This document shows, one piece after another, positions 25,541 through 34,209 of a stretch of DNA of 59,445 bases; the stretch's first letter is position 1, and every line of letters starts with the position of its first letter. This DNA is from Cyanobium sp. C1_MAG_00004 (GTDB lineage Bacteria > Cyanobacteriota > Cyanobacteriia > PCC-6307 > Cyanobiaceae). The position numbers were made by a program, and so were the translations under genes. The notes under the pieces are model-generated. The model worked only from the letters and a program-made list of their open reading frames with translations. It made no database searches and had not been told where the DNA came from. The stretch spans positions 1 through 59,445 of the forward strand of contig JAIXOF010000227.1 in the NCBI GenBank assembly GCA_027486935.1, read 5' to 3'.

Positions 25541-26285
25541 GTCCAGCCGCCCAACGGCTCTGGCGCACCATGCCCCGCAGCAGGGCTGTGTCCTCGGGGG
25601 TCAGGCCGGCGCGCTGCAACAGCCCCCGCAGGCGGGCCATGCGGGCCCCGGCCGTGTGGGGATAGAGAAACCCGATGTCCAGCAAGAGCGCTTCGGCATC
25701 CGCCAGCATCGCCTCGACCGCATCGCGGCGGGCCAGCAGCGGCGCGTCGCTGGCGACTGGCTGGTCGATGGCGAGCAGCTGGTGCAGATGGTGGAGCACC
25801 AGGGCCACCGCGTGCGACAGGTTGAGGGAGCGGTAGCCAGGCCCGGTGGCGATCTGCAGCAGGGCGCCGGCCTGGAGCAGCTCATCACTGCTCAGGCCCC
25901 GGTCTTCGCGGCCAAAGACCAGGGCGGCCCGCTGGCCAGCCGCGCTGCCAACGCGCGCGGTGCAGTGCTGCACCAGCCAGCCGAGCGCCCCAGCAAGCGG
26001 CAACGGCGGCAGCGGTTCGCCCTCGCCCCGACCGCTGGTGGCCACGACCACAGGGCAGTCGGCCACTGCCGCAGCCAGATCGCCATAAAGCTGGGCGGCC
26101 TCGAGCAGGGGGCGGCCATGAACGGCCATCTGCAGGGCCTCAGAACCCAGGTGGTCGCAACGGGGAGACACCAACCGCAGCCCCAGGCGCAGGGCCGGAC
26201 CGCTGAAATTGGCACACAAGCGGGCGACGCTGCCCACATTCAAGGGTCCCGCTGGCTCCACCAGCACCAGGGCCAGGTCGATCAC
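25521..26285 (-). CDS. TrmH/SpoU-family RNA 2'-O-methyltransferase (TrmJ-like)
   Basis: The frame continues upstream to 26462, but the added residues are low-complexity read-through of cytM. GTG at 26285 ([11 protein letters not shown]) overlaps the cytM stop as GTGA and yields 254 residues, near TrmJ size. SPOUT motifs are visible: EPAGPLNVGSVARLCANF (motif 1 with Asn and Arg), ALVFGREDRGLSSDEL (motif 2) and GYRSLNLSHAVALVLHHL (motif 3, SLNLSHA). The family methylates ribose 2'-OH in tRNA at position 32 or in rRNA using SAM, through a knotted dimer. The C-terminal helical extension fits TrmJ. Confidence 0.9.
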   Translation of the reverse strand: MIDLALVLVEPAGPLNVGSVARLCANFSGPALRLGLRLVSPRCDHLGSEALQMAVHGRPLLEAAQLYGDLAAAVADCPVVVATSGRGEGEPLPPLPLAGALGWLVQHCTARVGSAAGQRAALVFGREDRGLSSDELLQAGALLQIATGPGYRSLNLSHAVALVLHHLHQLLAIDQPVASDAPLLARRDAVEAMLADAEALLLDIGFLYPHTAGARMARLRGLLQRAGLTPEDTALLRGMVRQSRWAAGRGGQTS

Positions 26286-26668
26286 ACCAGGCTGTGCAGG
26301 TAGGCCAGCAGGTCGGCCATCGCCTGGGGCTCGGGTTGAAAGCGGGGCATGGGCGGCGTGCGGCCGCTGACGACCTGCTGAATCAGCTGGCGGTCGTTCT
26401 TGCGTTGGCCAACGCCATGCAGGTTGGGGCCCACCAGACCCTGGCCGGCGATGCCATGGCAACCGGCGCAGTTAAGCAGGAACAGGCGCCCACCGGTCTC
26501 AGCTGAACCGCTGTGCTCGAGGGTGCTGCGGGTGTAGGGATCGCTGCGGGCGCCGGGCAGCACCAGCAGCACCACAACGATGCAGGCCGTGGCAAAGGCC
26601 ACCACCAACGCCGTCACGAGGGTGCGGCGGTTGAGGGTGTTCAGCGCTGGAGCGGGGGGGCTGGTCAC
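26282..26668 (-). CDS. cytM: Cytochrome cM-like c-type cytochrome
   Basis: A 128-residue protein with an N-terminal hydrophobic segment ([21 protein letters not shown] cut to core [17 protein letters not shown]) that can act as signal or membrane anchor. The haem-binding motif CAGCH sits in [24 protein letters not shown], with the axial Met in TPPMPRF. Small size, an uncleaved-type N-terminus and a position beside petG support cytochrome cM, a low-abundance thylakoid or plasma-membrane cytochrome linked to balancing photosynthetic and respiratory electron flow. It starts with GTG and its stop overlaps the methyltransferase start. Confidence 0.85.
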   Translation of the reverse strand: MTSPPAPALNTLNRRTLVTALVVAFATACIVVVLLVLPGARSDPYTRSTLEHSGSAETGGRLFLLNCAGCHGIAGQGLVGPNLHGVGQRKNDRQLIQQVVSGRTPPMPRFQPEPQAMADLLAYLHSLV

Positions 26669-26743
26669 AAAGTTGCAGGGGGACTCGCGACGCCAGCCCC
26701 AGGCGTGAAAGAATCGTGGCTCGGCACCACCATCAGCCCAACC

Positions 26744-26857
26744 ATGATCGAACCCCTGCTCTGCGGCATCGTGCTCGGTCTGATTCCCGTGACACTGCTG
26801 GGCCTCTTCGTCGCTGCCTGGAACCAGTATCGCCGCGGCAGCCTGCTCGACAGCTGA
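26744..26857 (+). CDS. petG: Cytochrome b6f complex subunit V (PetG)
   Basis: A 37-residue single-helix protein: [19 protein letters not shown], then [18 protein letters not shown]. The one membrane helix followed by AAWNQYRRG is diagnostic of PetG, needed for assembly and stability of the cytochrome b6f complex in the thylakoid. It is transcribed divergently from cytM with 75 bases between starts and ends four bases before the convergent rsmD stop. The gene is too small for most automated calls. Confidence 0.97.
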   Translation: MIEPLLCGIVLGLIPVTLLGLFVAAWNQYRRGSLLDS

Positions 26858-26860
26858 CCA

Positions 26861-27430
26861 TCATCCGCGTGTGAGCACCATCAGCGTGGTGGTGCCATAG
26901 CGGCGCTGGTCCTCCAGCTCCCAACCCTGGGGAACAGGGGGCATCGCAGCTGTCGCGCATTCCCACAGCATCAGACCATCTGGGGCGATCCAGTCGCCGC
27001 TCGCCACGGCGTCGGCCAGGTCCCCATACAGATCCGACCTGTAGGGCGGGTCGCAGTAAATCAGGTCAAAGACCGCGCTCCCATTGCTTTCTGACTGCGG
27101 TGGGCGCTGCAACCAGCGCAGAGCCTCCTGACAATGGAGCTGCCATTGCTCAGGGCCGCAGCCCAGCCCTGCAGCCACGGCGCTCAGGTTTTGGCGCGCC
27201 ACCTGGGCAATGCGCCGGTCCTGTTCGACGGCCACGACCTGGGCGGCGCCCCGCTGCAGCACCTCACAGGCCATCACCCCGCTGCCGCTGCACAGATCGA
27301 GCCAGCGGCTACCCGCCAACCGCGGCGCCAGCATGTTGAGCACCGCCTGGCGTACCCGTGCTGCGGTGGGACGGGCCCGGTCTCCGGGCGGGCTCTGCAG
27401 GCGCCGGCCGCCGCTGAGCCGCAGACTCAT
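26861..27430 (-). CDS. rsmD: 16S rRNA (guanine966-N2)-methyltransferase RsmD
   Basis: A 189-residue SAM-dependent methyltransferase. The start RLSGGRRLQSPPGDRARPT has the family basic segment. Motif I is WLDLCSGSGVMACE and motif IV, binding the target amine, is DLIYCDPPYRSDL (DPPY). Length and motifs match RsmD, which methylates G966 of 16S rRNA in the assembled small subunit. It overlaps hisH by four bases and converges on petG. Confidence 0.93.
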   Translation of the reverse strand: MSLRLSGGRRLQSPPGDRARPTAARVRQAVLNMLAPRLAGSRWLDLCSGSGVMACEVLQRGAAQVVAVEQDRRIAQVARQNLSAVAAGLGCGPEQWQLHCQEALRWLQRPPQSESNGSAVFDLIYCDPPYRSDLYGDLADAVASGDWIAPDGLMLWECATAAMPPVPQGWELEDQRRYGTTTLMVLTRG

Positions 27431-28074
27431 TGGCCCCTGCTCTGCTGCAACCAGGCCAGCCAGCGCCTGAGCATCGCCTCACCGCTGGGGCCCGACTTTT
27501 CAGGGTGAAACTGGCAGGCCCCCACCCGTCCCTGCCAGACCGCCGCGGTCAGAGGGTCGCCGGCAAAACTGACCTGGGCCGTGGTGCAGCGCGGGTCCGC
27601 CGGTTCGGCTGCATAGGAATGGACGAAATACATCCATGCCTCAGGGGCACCAGCGGGCAGCAGTGGACTGGGTTGGGCCGGCAGCAGCGGTTCCCAGCCC
27701 ATATGGGGGATGGGGTGACCGGGCCTGCGGGGCAGGGCCTTCACCCGGCCGGCCAGGATTCCGAGTCCCGCACGGGAGCCTTCGTCACTGCCCTCGAACA
27801 GCAGTTGCAGTCCCAGACAGATCCCCAACAGCGGACCGCCGCCCGCGCACCATTGGCGCAGGGGCTCCACCAGGGCTGCCTGCTCCAACTGCTCCATGGC
27901 TGGGTCAAACGCGCCAACCCCAGGCAGCACCAACGCCTGGCAGTCCTCCATGGCTGCGGCAGAGCCGACTGGCACCACAGAGGCACCCAACCGTTCAAAG
28001 GCCCGCTGCACCGAGTGCAGGTTGCCCATGCCGTAATCGACCAGACCGATCGATGACTGCTGAAGCTCAACCAC
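27427..28074 (-). CDS. hisH: Imidazole glycerol phosphate synthase glutaminase subunit HisH
   Basis: HisH hydrolyses glutamine and channels ammonia to HisF in histidine synthesis. The 215-residue class I glutaminase starts IGLVDYGMGNLHSVQRA. It shows the oxyanion PGVGAFDPAM, the nucleophile Cys in LLGICLGLQLLFEGS, and the catalytic His-Glu pair in ACQFHPEKSG, all in the family order. It overlaps rsmD by four bases and lies downstream of trxA on the same strand. Confidence 0.97.
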   Translation of the reverse strand: MVELQQSSIGLVDYGMGNLHSVQRAFERLGASVVPVGSAAAMEDCQALVLPGVGAFDPAMEQLEQAALVEPLRQWCAGGGPLLGICLGLQLLFEGSDEGSRAGLGILAGRVKALPRRPGHPIPHMGWEPLLPAQPSPLLPAGAPEAWMYFVHSYAAEPADPRCTTAQVSFAGDPLTAAVWQGRVGACQFHPEKSGPSGEAMLRRWLAWLQQSRGQ

Positions 28075-28107
28075 AGCGGTGACGCTGTCCCTGGACGGCG
28101 ATGGGCT

Positions 28108-28431
28108 TCAGAGGTATTTGGACAGGGTGCTGGAGAGGGTGGTCTTGGGCACGGCGCCGACGACGGTGTCCACCTTCTGGCCGCCCTTGAAGATCATCAG
28201 GGTGGGGATGCTGCGGATGCCGTACTGACTGGCGACATTGGGGTTCTCGTCGGTGTTCAGCTTGAACACCTTGATCTTGCCGTCGAACTCCTTGGCGATC
28301 TCGTCGACGATCGGAGCCACCATGCGGCAGGGACCGCACCAGGGGGCCCAGAAGTCGACCAGCACGGGCACATCGCTTTTGAGCACGTCTTGCTCAAAGG
28401 AGGCGTCGGTGACAGCGGTGGCGCTGGACAT
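28108..28431 (-). CDS. trxA: Thioredoxin
   Basis: A 107-residue thioredoxin with the active site [11 protein letters not shown], the cis-Pro loop [12 protein letters not shown] and the usual ordering of strands. The frame starts at GTG 28446, but ATG at 28431 ([16 protein letters not shown]) is the better start. It is the general protein-disulfide reductant, likely fed by ferredoxin- or NADPH-thioredoxin reductase in this organism. It is separated from guaB3 by a region with two strong hairpins. Confidence 0.97.
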   Translation of the reverse strand: MSSATAVTDASFEQDVLKSDVPVLVDFWAPWCGPCRMVAPIVDEIAKEFDGKIKVFKLNTDENPNVASQYGIRSIPTLMIFKGGQKVDTVVGAVPKTTLSSTLSKYL

Positions 28432-28530
28432 CCTTGATGGGATCACGGTTCCGGGAATCTAGCAACGTTTGACCCGGAGACCAGCGGGGGCAACATCCCG
28501 TTGCAGGCAAGGGACGGCCGCCCAGAAGAC

Positions 28531-28551
28531 AAAAGGCCCGTTCGCCGGGCC
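28531..28551 (-). terminator. Rho-independent terminator downstream of guaB3
   Basis: On the minus strand GGCCCG (28551-28546) pairs with CGGGCC (28540-28535) over a five-base loop, followed by TTTTGTCTT. Stem plus T tract fit an intrinsic terminator, about 70 bases past the guaB3 stop. Confidence 0.75.
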
Positions 28552-28594
28552 GTGGGTGTGAGGAGTGTGAGTGCCGTAGCTCCCACACCTTCAG

Positions 28595-28627
28595 AATAGG
28601 GCTCGCCTGGGCGGGCGCTGCCCTATT
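28595..28627 (-). promoter_or_regulatory. Hairpin spanning the guaB3 stop codon
   Basis: AATAGGGC (28595-28602) and GCCCTATT (28620-28627) are perfect 8-base complements with a 17-base loop, and include the guaB3 stop. It could protect the mRNA 3' end or assist the terminator just downstream. Confidence 0.45.
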
Positions 28628-29810
28628 TGCCCATGCCCAACTGCTGGGCCTTCTGGTAGACCTTGCCCTCGGTCAGCAGCGAGGGGGCAACCACCACCTC
28701 GACCTGTTGCATCTCGGCCAGGTTGCGGGCCCCGAGGGTGCCCATCGAGGTCCTGATGCATCCCAGCAGGTTCTGGGTGCCGTCATCGAGCGAGGCAGGG
28801 CCCCGCAGAATTTTTTCAAGGCTGCCGGTGGTGCCCACCTTGATGCGGGTGCCGCGGGGCAGCACCGGGCTGGGGGTGGCCATGCCCCAGTGGAAACCCC
28901 GTCCAGGTGCCTCGGCAGCACGGGCGATGGGGGAGCCGATCATCACCGCATCGGCACCGCAGGCCAGGCACTTGCAGATGTCGCCACCATTGACGATGCC
29001 GCCGTCGGCCACGATCGGCACATACCGGCCGCTCTCAGCCAGATAGTCGGCACGGGCTGCGGCGCAGTCGGCCACGGAGGTGGCCTGGGGGATGCCGATG
29101 CCCAGCACACCGCGGCTGGTGCAGGCGGCACCGGGACCGATTCCAACCATCACGCCGGCGGCACCGGCCCGCATCAGCTTGAGGGCCACGTCATAGGTGA
29201 CGCAGTTGCCGATGATCACCGGCACCCCGAAGTCGCGGCACAGGGCCTCGAGATCGAGGCTCTCCTGACCCTGGGGGCCGATGTGCTCGGTGCTGACCAC
29301 CGTGGCCTGCACAAAGAACAGGTCGGCACCGGCCTCGGCGATGGCCTTGCCGAACTTCAGGGCTGCCACCGGCGTGGCGCTCACGGCGGCGATGCCGCCG
29401 GCCTGCTTGATCTCGGCGATGCGCTGCCGGATCAGGTCTTCGCGCACCGGCTGGCTGTAGAGCTCCTGCATCAACGGCACGAACGCGTCCTTGCCGACCG
29501 CGGCGATGCGATCAAGGACTGGGTTGGGGTCGTCGTAGCGGCACTGGACGCCCTCCAGATTGAGGACCCCCAGGGCCCCCAGCTTGGTCAGGGCCGCACA
29601 CATGCCGACATCGACCACACCATCCATGGCACTGGCGATGATCGGGATCTCAAAGGTGATGCCCCCCAGGCTCCAGCTGCTGTCGGTCACCGCAGGATCG
29701 ACGGTGCGCCCGCCGGGAACCAGGGCGATTTCATCAATGCCGTAGGCACGGCGAACGGTTCGGGAACGGCCGAGCTGAATGGTCACCGCGTCATGAAGCA
29801 TTCGGGCCAA
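28623..29810 (-). CDS. guaB3: GuaB3-family IMP dehydrogenase
   Basis: A 395-residue protein of the IMPDH/GMP reductase superfamily. It lacks CBS domains and is shorter than GuaB. It has ELGRSRTVRRAYGIDEIALVPG near the N-terminus (core RRAYGIDEIALVPG), the barrel segment IIASAMDGVVD, the loop GIGPGAACTSRGVLG with the catalytic Cys, and VADGGIVNGGDI for phosphate binding. The actinobacterial/cyanobacterial GuaB3 class fits this exactly; it oxidises IMP to XMP for guanine nucleotide synthesis. A terminator follows it. Confidence 0.92.
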   Translation of the reverse strand: MARMLHDAVTIQLGRSRTVRRAYGIDEIALVPGGRTVDPAVTDSSWSLGGITFEIPIIASAMDGVVDVGMCAALTKLGALGVLNLEGVQCRYDDPNPVLDRIAAVGKDAFVPLMQELYSQPVREDLIRQRIAEIKQAGGIAAVSATPVAALKFGKAIAEAGADLFFVQATVVSTEHIGPQGQESLDLEALCRDFGVPVIIGNCVTYDVALKLMRAGAAGVMVGIGPGAACTSRGVLGIGIPQATSVADCAAARADYLAESGRYVPIVADGGIVNGGDICKCLACGADAVMIGSPIARAAEAPGRGFHWGMATPSPVLPRGTRIKVGTTGSLEKILRGPASLDDGTQNLLGCIRTSMGTLGARNLAEMQQVEVVVAPSLLTEGKVYQKAQQLGMGK

Positions 29811-29847
29811 ACTATCAACGGGGCTGCCAGCACCCTTGAACGCGCGC

Positions 29848-30255
29848 TCAAGCAGAGCCCCGGAACGCCCGCCAGCGCTGGTTCAGGTCAGCCAGCAACC
29901 GCTGGCGCTCCTGGCTGCGCAGCACCCGCGGGAGGCCCTGGCGAAACACCCAGACCAGACCCACCAGCTCGAGCAGGCCGCCCAGCAGGGGCACGCTGCC
30001 GACGGCATCCAGAACCGCCGAACCGACCTGGAGCAGAGCCAGGACGATGAGCAGGCCCACCAACCACGTCAGGGGCTGTTTCGAGCGAAGCCACAGGGAC
30101 TGCAGCTCACCACTGGCCCACCAGGCATCCAGCTTGGAGCGCAGCAGCTGCCACTCGCCCCCTTCGAGCTGCGGATCGGGCGGAATCTCGAGCACATGGC
30201 TGACCCCTGCCCCCGGATCGAGCGGCGTCGGCCCTGGGCCTTGCAGATCAGCCAT
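29848..30255 (-). CDS. CAAD-domain thylakoid-type membrane protein
   Basis: A 135-residue protein with a hydrophilic, Pro-rich N-terminus, two closely spaced helices (LTWLVGLLIVLALLQVGSAVL, quoted to core GLLIVLALLQVGSAVL, and PLLGGLLELVGLVWVFR) and a basic C-terminal helix PRVLRSQERQRLLADLNQR. This is the cyanobacterial CAAD architecture, known both as a membrane anchor appended to aminoacyl-tRNA synthetases and as stand-alone thylakoid-curvature-like (CURT1) proteins. It is a stand-alone version here. The exact role is unknown. Confidence 0.8.
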   Translation of the reverse strand: MADLQGPGPTPLDPGAGVSHVLEIPPDPQLEGGEWQLLRSKLDAWWASGELQSLWLRSKQPLTWLVGLLIVLALLQVGSAVLDAVGSVPLLGGLLELVGLVWVFRQGLPRVLRSQERQRLLADLNQRWRAFRGSA

Positions 30256-30321
30256 GGCAACAGGGGCGAGCGGTCATCCGCAACGACGCCGGCGGAGCAT
30301 AAACCCGGTCCCAGGGCTGAC

Positions 30322-31500
30322 TCACAGGTCGAGGGGCAGCAGGGCCAAACGGTCGCTCAGGGGACGTAGCGGAGCCTGCAGCGGGAAGGTTCCCTCCCGC
30401 AGCATCGCCGCCAACCTGGCCCCGGCAGCGGCGGCCAGCCTGGGGCTGTGGGCCGGTGCGCAGCGCAGGGTCGACCCGTCCAGGGTCAGCACACCGCTGG
30501 CGAGTTCGGCATAGGTGACGTCGGCCAGGCGGGGCTTGACCCGCCGCGGAATCCCCAGATCCAGGACGGGCACCTGCAGGGCCTGGGGACCGATGGCCGC
30601 CTGCTGGGCAATGGTGCCGTTCAGCAGCGGCACCGGCGCCGCCACCGGCACCAGCAGGGCTGCGCCATGCCCCTCGAGAAAGCAGCTGCGCACCTGGAGT
30701 GGATCGAGCTGGTCCAGATCAACGGTCACCGCCAGGGCGGCCCCCGGGCCGCAGGCATGGCCCAAAGGCTGACGCCGGGGCGCCGGGTTGTGGCCGCTGC
30801 CGGCTCCCAGAACCCAGCCCAGTCCGCCCCCCACCAGCAGCGGCGAGCCAGGCCCCAGCAGCGACAGCGCCGGCATCGTCAGGCCGATGCTGCCGGCGCC
30901 GCCGGCGGTGACCAGCGCCGACTGCAACGGCCCCAGCAGGGGGCCATGGGGCGTGCGCAGCAGGCCTTCGGCACTGCTGACGGCGACGATGCCGTTCTCG
31001 ACCACGGCCCGCTGCAGCAGCAACCGCCCGGCCGGCACCTGGGCGAGGCCAAGGTTGCCGCTCAGCTCGAGGCGGGGTTGCAGCGCCGTCGGCTCACCCA
31101 GAGCCGACAGCGCCAATGGGTGGCCGCCCAGAAGTTCGCTCAGAACCTGGGCCCCACTGCGGCGGCCTGGACCCGTGAGTCCCCCCCCCAGGGGCAGGAC
31201 CAGATCCCCTGAACCACCGCCCACCAGGGCATTGACCCCTGCGAGCTGGACCTCCCGCAGCCGGATCGGTGGATCGCTGGGGCCCAGGCTCAGCAGCAGG
31301 GCGCCCTGGTCGGTCCAGGTCGCATCGGCGGCCACGACCACATCGGTCTGGTCGTAGGCCTGCTGCAGGCCCACGCCCTCGACCAGCGCCCGGTAGTCGG
31401 CGGCACCCAGCACCCGCAGATCGCCGCCGGCCTGACGGCGCTGCAGCTCAGCGTGCGAGCGGGGGGCCAGATCAGCGACCTCGGGGCGACGGGGGGCCAT
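30322..31500 (-). CDS. HcyBio (DUF39) homocysteine-biosynthesis family protein
   Basis: A 392-residue protein with the family layout: LRVLGAADYRALVEGVGL, DVVVAADATW, then LGPSDPPIRLREVQLAGVNAL with the typical SDPPI stretch. GHACGPGAALAVTVDLDQLDP carries a Cys near the middle, and the C-terminal VPVLDLGIPRRVKPRLADVTYAEL is also typical. DUF39 proteins in methanogens insert sulfide to make homocysteine from aspartate semialdehyde; cyanobacterial members are less well defined. The N-terminus lacks the Cys-rich CSSG loop I remember from archaeal members, and no ferredoxin domain is attached. It is divergent from gyrA. Confidence 0.78.
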   Translation of the reverse strand: MAPRRPEVADLAPRSHAELQRRQAGGDLRVLGAADYRALVEGVGLQQAYDQTDVVVAADATWTDQGALLLSLGPSDPPIRLREVQLAGVNALVGGGSGDLVLPLGGGLTGPGRRSGAQVLSELLGGHPLALSALGEPTALQPRLELSGNLGLAQVPAGRLLLQRAVVENGIVAVSSAEGLLRTPHGPLLGPLQSALVTAGGAGSIGLTMPALSLLGPGSPLLVGGGLGWVLGAGSGHNPAPRRQPLGHACGPGAALAVTVDLDQLDPLQVRSCFLEGHGAALLVPVAAPVPLLNGTIAQQAAIGPQALQVPVLDLGIPRRVKPRLADVTYAELASGVLTLDGSTLRCAPAHSPRLAAAAGARLAAMLREGTFPLQAPLRPLSDRLALLPLDL

Positions 31501-31545
31501 GTCTCAGGGTTTGGATAGACTTGGCTCTAATGAAGGCTGTCTTGC

Positions 31546-34185
31546 ATGGCGGATCCAACCGGACCTGCTTCTTCCGGGGATTCCGGCAGCACTCCTGAAT
31601 CCAGGGTCATCCAGACAGACCTGCGCAACGAGATGTCGCGCTCCTATCTGGAGTACGCGATGAGCGTGATCGTGGGCAGGGCCCTGCCCGATGCGCGCGA
31701 TGGACTCAAGCCTGTGCATCGACGCATTCTCTATGCGATGTACGAACTGGGGCTGACCAGCGATCGCCCCTACCGCAAATGCGCCCGTGTGGTCGGTGAG
31801 GTGCTGGGTAAGTACCACCCCCATGGTGACACCGCGGTTTATGACGCCCTGGTGCGCATGGCCCAGGACTTTTCGATGCGCATGCCCTTGATTGATGGGC
31901 ACGGCAACTTCGGCTCGGTGGACAACGACCCGCCGGCCGCCATGCGATACACCGAATCGCGGCTGCAGGCCCTGACCACCGACAGCCTGCTCGAGGACAT
32001 CGAGGCCGAGACCGTCGATTTTGTCGACAACTTCGACGGCTCCCAGCAGGAACCGACGGTGATGCCGGCGCGGATTCCCCAGTTGCTGCTCAACGGCTCG
32101 TCGGGCATCGCCGTGGGGATGGCGACCAACATCCCACCCCACAACCTGGGCGAGCTGATCGACGGATTGCTGGCCCTGATCGCCAACCCGGAGCTGTCGG
32201 ACCGGGAGTTGATGGCGATCATTCCCGGACCCGATTTCCCGACGGGCGGGCAGATCCTGGGTCGCCGTGGCATTCGCGAGACCTACACCACCGGACGCGG
32301 GTCGGTGACGATGCGCGGTGTGGCAGGGATTGAAACCATCGAGGCCCCGGGTCGCCCTGACCGCGATGCGGTGATCATCACCCAGCTGCCCTACCAGACC
32401 AACAAGGCGGCGCTGATCGAGCGCATCGCCGAAATGGTCAATGACAAGAAGTTGGAGGGAATCGCTGACATCCGCGACGAATCGGACCGCGATGGCATGC
32501 GCATCGTGATCGAGCTGCGCCGTGATGCCTACCCGCAGGTTGTGCTGAACAACCTCTTCAAGCTGACACCGCTGCAGAACAACTTCAGCGCTTACATGCT
32601 GGCGCTTGTCAACGGCGAGCCGATTCTGCTCACCCTGCGCAAGATGCTCGAGGTCTTTCTCGATTTCAGGATCGAGACGATCGAACGGCGCACCCGTTAC
32701 TTCTTGCGCAAGGCCGAAGAGCGCGATCACATCCTGCTGGGCCTGCTGCTGGCGCTCGATCAGCTCGACCCGATTATCGCCCTGATCCGGGCGGCGTCGG
32801 ACACGGCAACCGCGCGTACCCAGCTGCAGGAACGCCATGGACTGAGCGAGATCCAGGCGGACGCCATCCTGCAGATGCAGTTGCGTCGCCTGACCGCTCT
32901 GGAGGCCGACAAGATTCGCCTCGAGCACGAGGATCTTGTTGCCAAGATCGCGGATTACAAGGACATCCTTGGGCGGCGCGAACGGGTTCTCGGTCTGATC
33001 ACCGACGAACTGGGAGCGATCCGCACCCGTTTCGACTCGCCCCGGCGCACCGAGATTCTTGACATCGAGGGCGGGCTCGAAGACATCGACCTGATCGCCA
33101 ATGAGCGCTCGGTCGTGCTGTTGACCGAAAACGGCTATCTCAAGCGGATGCCGGTCAACGAATTCGAGTCCACCAGTCGCGGCACCCGAGGCAAGGCCGG
33201 AACCCGCAGCCAGGGCGAAGAGGCCGTGCGGTTGTTCATCAGCTGCAACGACCACGACAGCCTGCTGTTGTTCTCGGATCGGGGCGTGGTCTACACGGTG
33301 CCGGCCTACCGGGTGCCGCTGTGCAGCCGCAGCGCCAAAGGCACGCCGATCGTGCAACTGCTGCCGATCCCCCGCGAGGAGCAGATCACCTCGCTGCTGG
33401 CCGTCAGCGAATTCTCCGAAGAGGGGGTGCTGGTGATGCTGACCAGCAAGGGGTTCGTCAAGCGCACACGCCTGTCGGCCTTTGCCAACATCCGCTCCAA
33501 TGGCCTGATCGCCATCTCTCTCGAGGAGGGCGACGCCCTGAGCTGGGTGCGGCTGGCCCAACCCGGCGACAGCGTGCTGATCGGCTCGCGCAATGGGATG
33601 ACCATCCACTTCAGGCTCAACGACGAGGAGCTCAGGCCCCTGGGCCGCAGCGCCCGCGGCGTACGGGCGATGAACCTGCGCGCTGGCGATCAGCTGGTCA
33701 GCATGGATGTGTTGCCGGTTGAGCTGGCCGACCGGGTCGAGATCAGCGCCGCGGCCGATCTGGGCGAAGGTGACGGCGAGAGCGAAACCGACGAGCTGCC
33801 CATCAGCGACGGGCCCTGGGTGTTGGTGGCCAGCGCCAGTGGCCTGGGCAAACGGGTTCCGGTGGATCAGTTCCGCCTCCAGAAACGGGCGGGCATGGGC
33901 CTGCGGGCGATGAAGTTCCGCCGTGATGGCGATGTGCTGGTGGGCCTCAAGGTGCTCGGAGCCGGCGAAGAACTGCTGCTGGTCAGTGAACGGGGGGTGA
34001 TTGTGCGCATGAAGGCCGATGCCATTCCCCAGCAGTCCCGCGCGGCCACCGGGGTTCGCCTGCAGAAGCTCGACAGCGGTGATCGGCTGGCCGAGGTGGT
34101 GCTGGTTCCCCCGGCTCCGGATGAAGAGGACAGCCTCGAAGGCATCGACAACACCGAAGCCGAACAGGACGAACCGCAGGCCTGA
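31546..34185 (+). CDS. gyrA: DNA gyrase subunit A
   Basis: An 879-residue type IIA topoisomerase subunit. The breakage domain begins [24 protein letters not shown]. The catalytic Tyr is in [11 protein letters not shown] and the quinolone-region helix reads [20 protein letters not shown], with Thr at the position of E. coli Ser83 and Asp at Asp87. The C-terminal beta-pinwheel (about residues 500-850) contains repeated blades such as [12 protein letters not shown] and [11 protein letters not shown]. The GyrA box is degenerate (SRGTRGKAG instead of QRRGGKG), which leaves some doubt between gyrase and a ParC-like role. In this lineage the position before the lycopene cyclase gene supports gyrA. 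It introduces negative supercoils with GyrB. Confidence 0.93.
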   Translation: MADPTGPASSGDSGSTPESRVIQTDLRNEMSRSYLEYAMSVIVGRALPDARDGLKPVHRRILYAMYELGLTSDRPYRKCARVVGEVLGKYHPHGDTAVYDALVRMAQDFSMRMPLIDGHGNFGSVDNDPPAAMRYTESRLQALTTDSLLEDIEAETVDFVDNFDGSQQEPTVMPARIPQLLLNGSSGIAVGMATNIPPHNLGELIDGLLALIANPELSDRELMAIIPGPDFPTGGQILGRRGIRETYTTGRGSVTMRGVAGIETIEAPGRPDRDAVIITQLPYQTNKAALIERIAEMVNDKKLEGIADIRDESDRDGMRIVIELRRDAYPQVVLNNLFKLTPLQNNFSAYMLALVNGEPILLTLRKMLEVFLDFRIETIERRTRYFLRKAEERDHILLGLLLALDQLDPIIALIRAASDTATARTQLQERHGLSEIQADAILQMQLRRLTALEADKIRLEHEDLVAKIADYKDILGRRERVLGLITDELGAIRTRFDSPRRTEILDIEGGLEDIDLIANERSVVLLTENGYLKRMPVNEFESTSRGTRGKAGTRSQGEEAVRLFISCNDHDSLLLFSDRGVVYTVPAYRVPLCSRSAKGTPIVQLLPIPREEQITSLLAVSEFSEEGVLVMLTSKGFVKRTRLSAFANIRSNGLIAISLEEGDALSWVRLAQPGDSVLIGSRNGMTIHFRLNDEELRPLGRSARGVRAMNLRAGDQLVSMDVLPVELADRVEISAAADLGEGDGESETDELPISDGPWVLVASASGLGKRVPVDQFRLQKRAGMGLRAMKFRRDGDVLVGLKVLGAGEELLLVSERGVIVRMKADAIPQQSRAATGVRLQKLDSGDRLAEVVLVPPAPDEEDSLEGIDNTEAEQDEPQA

Positions 34186-34209
34186 TCCATCACCATCGCC
34201 AACGCAGCC

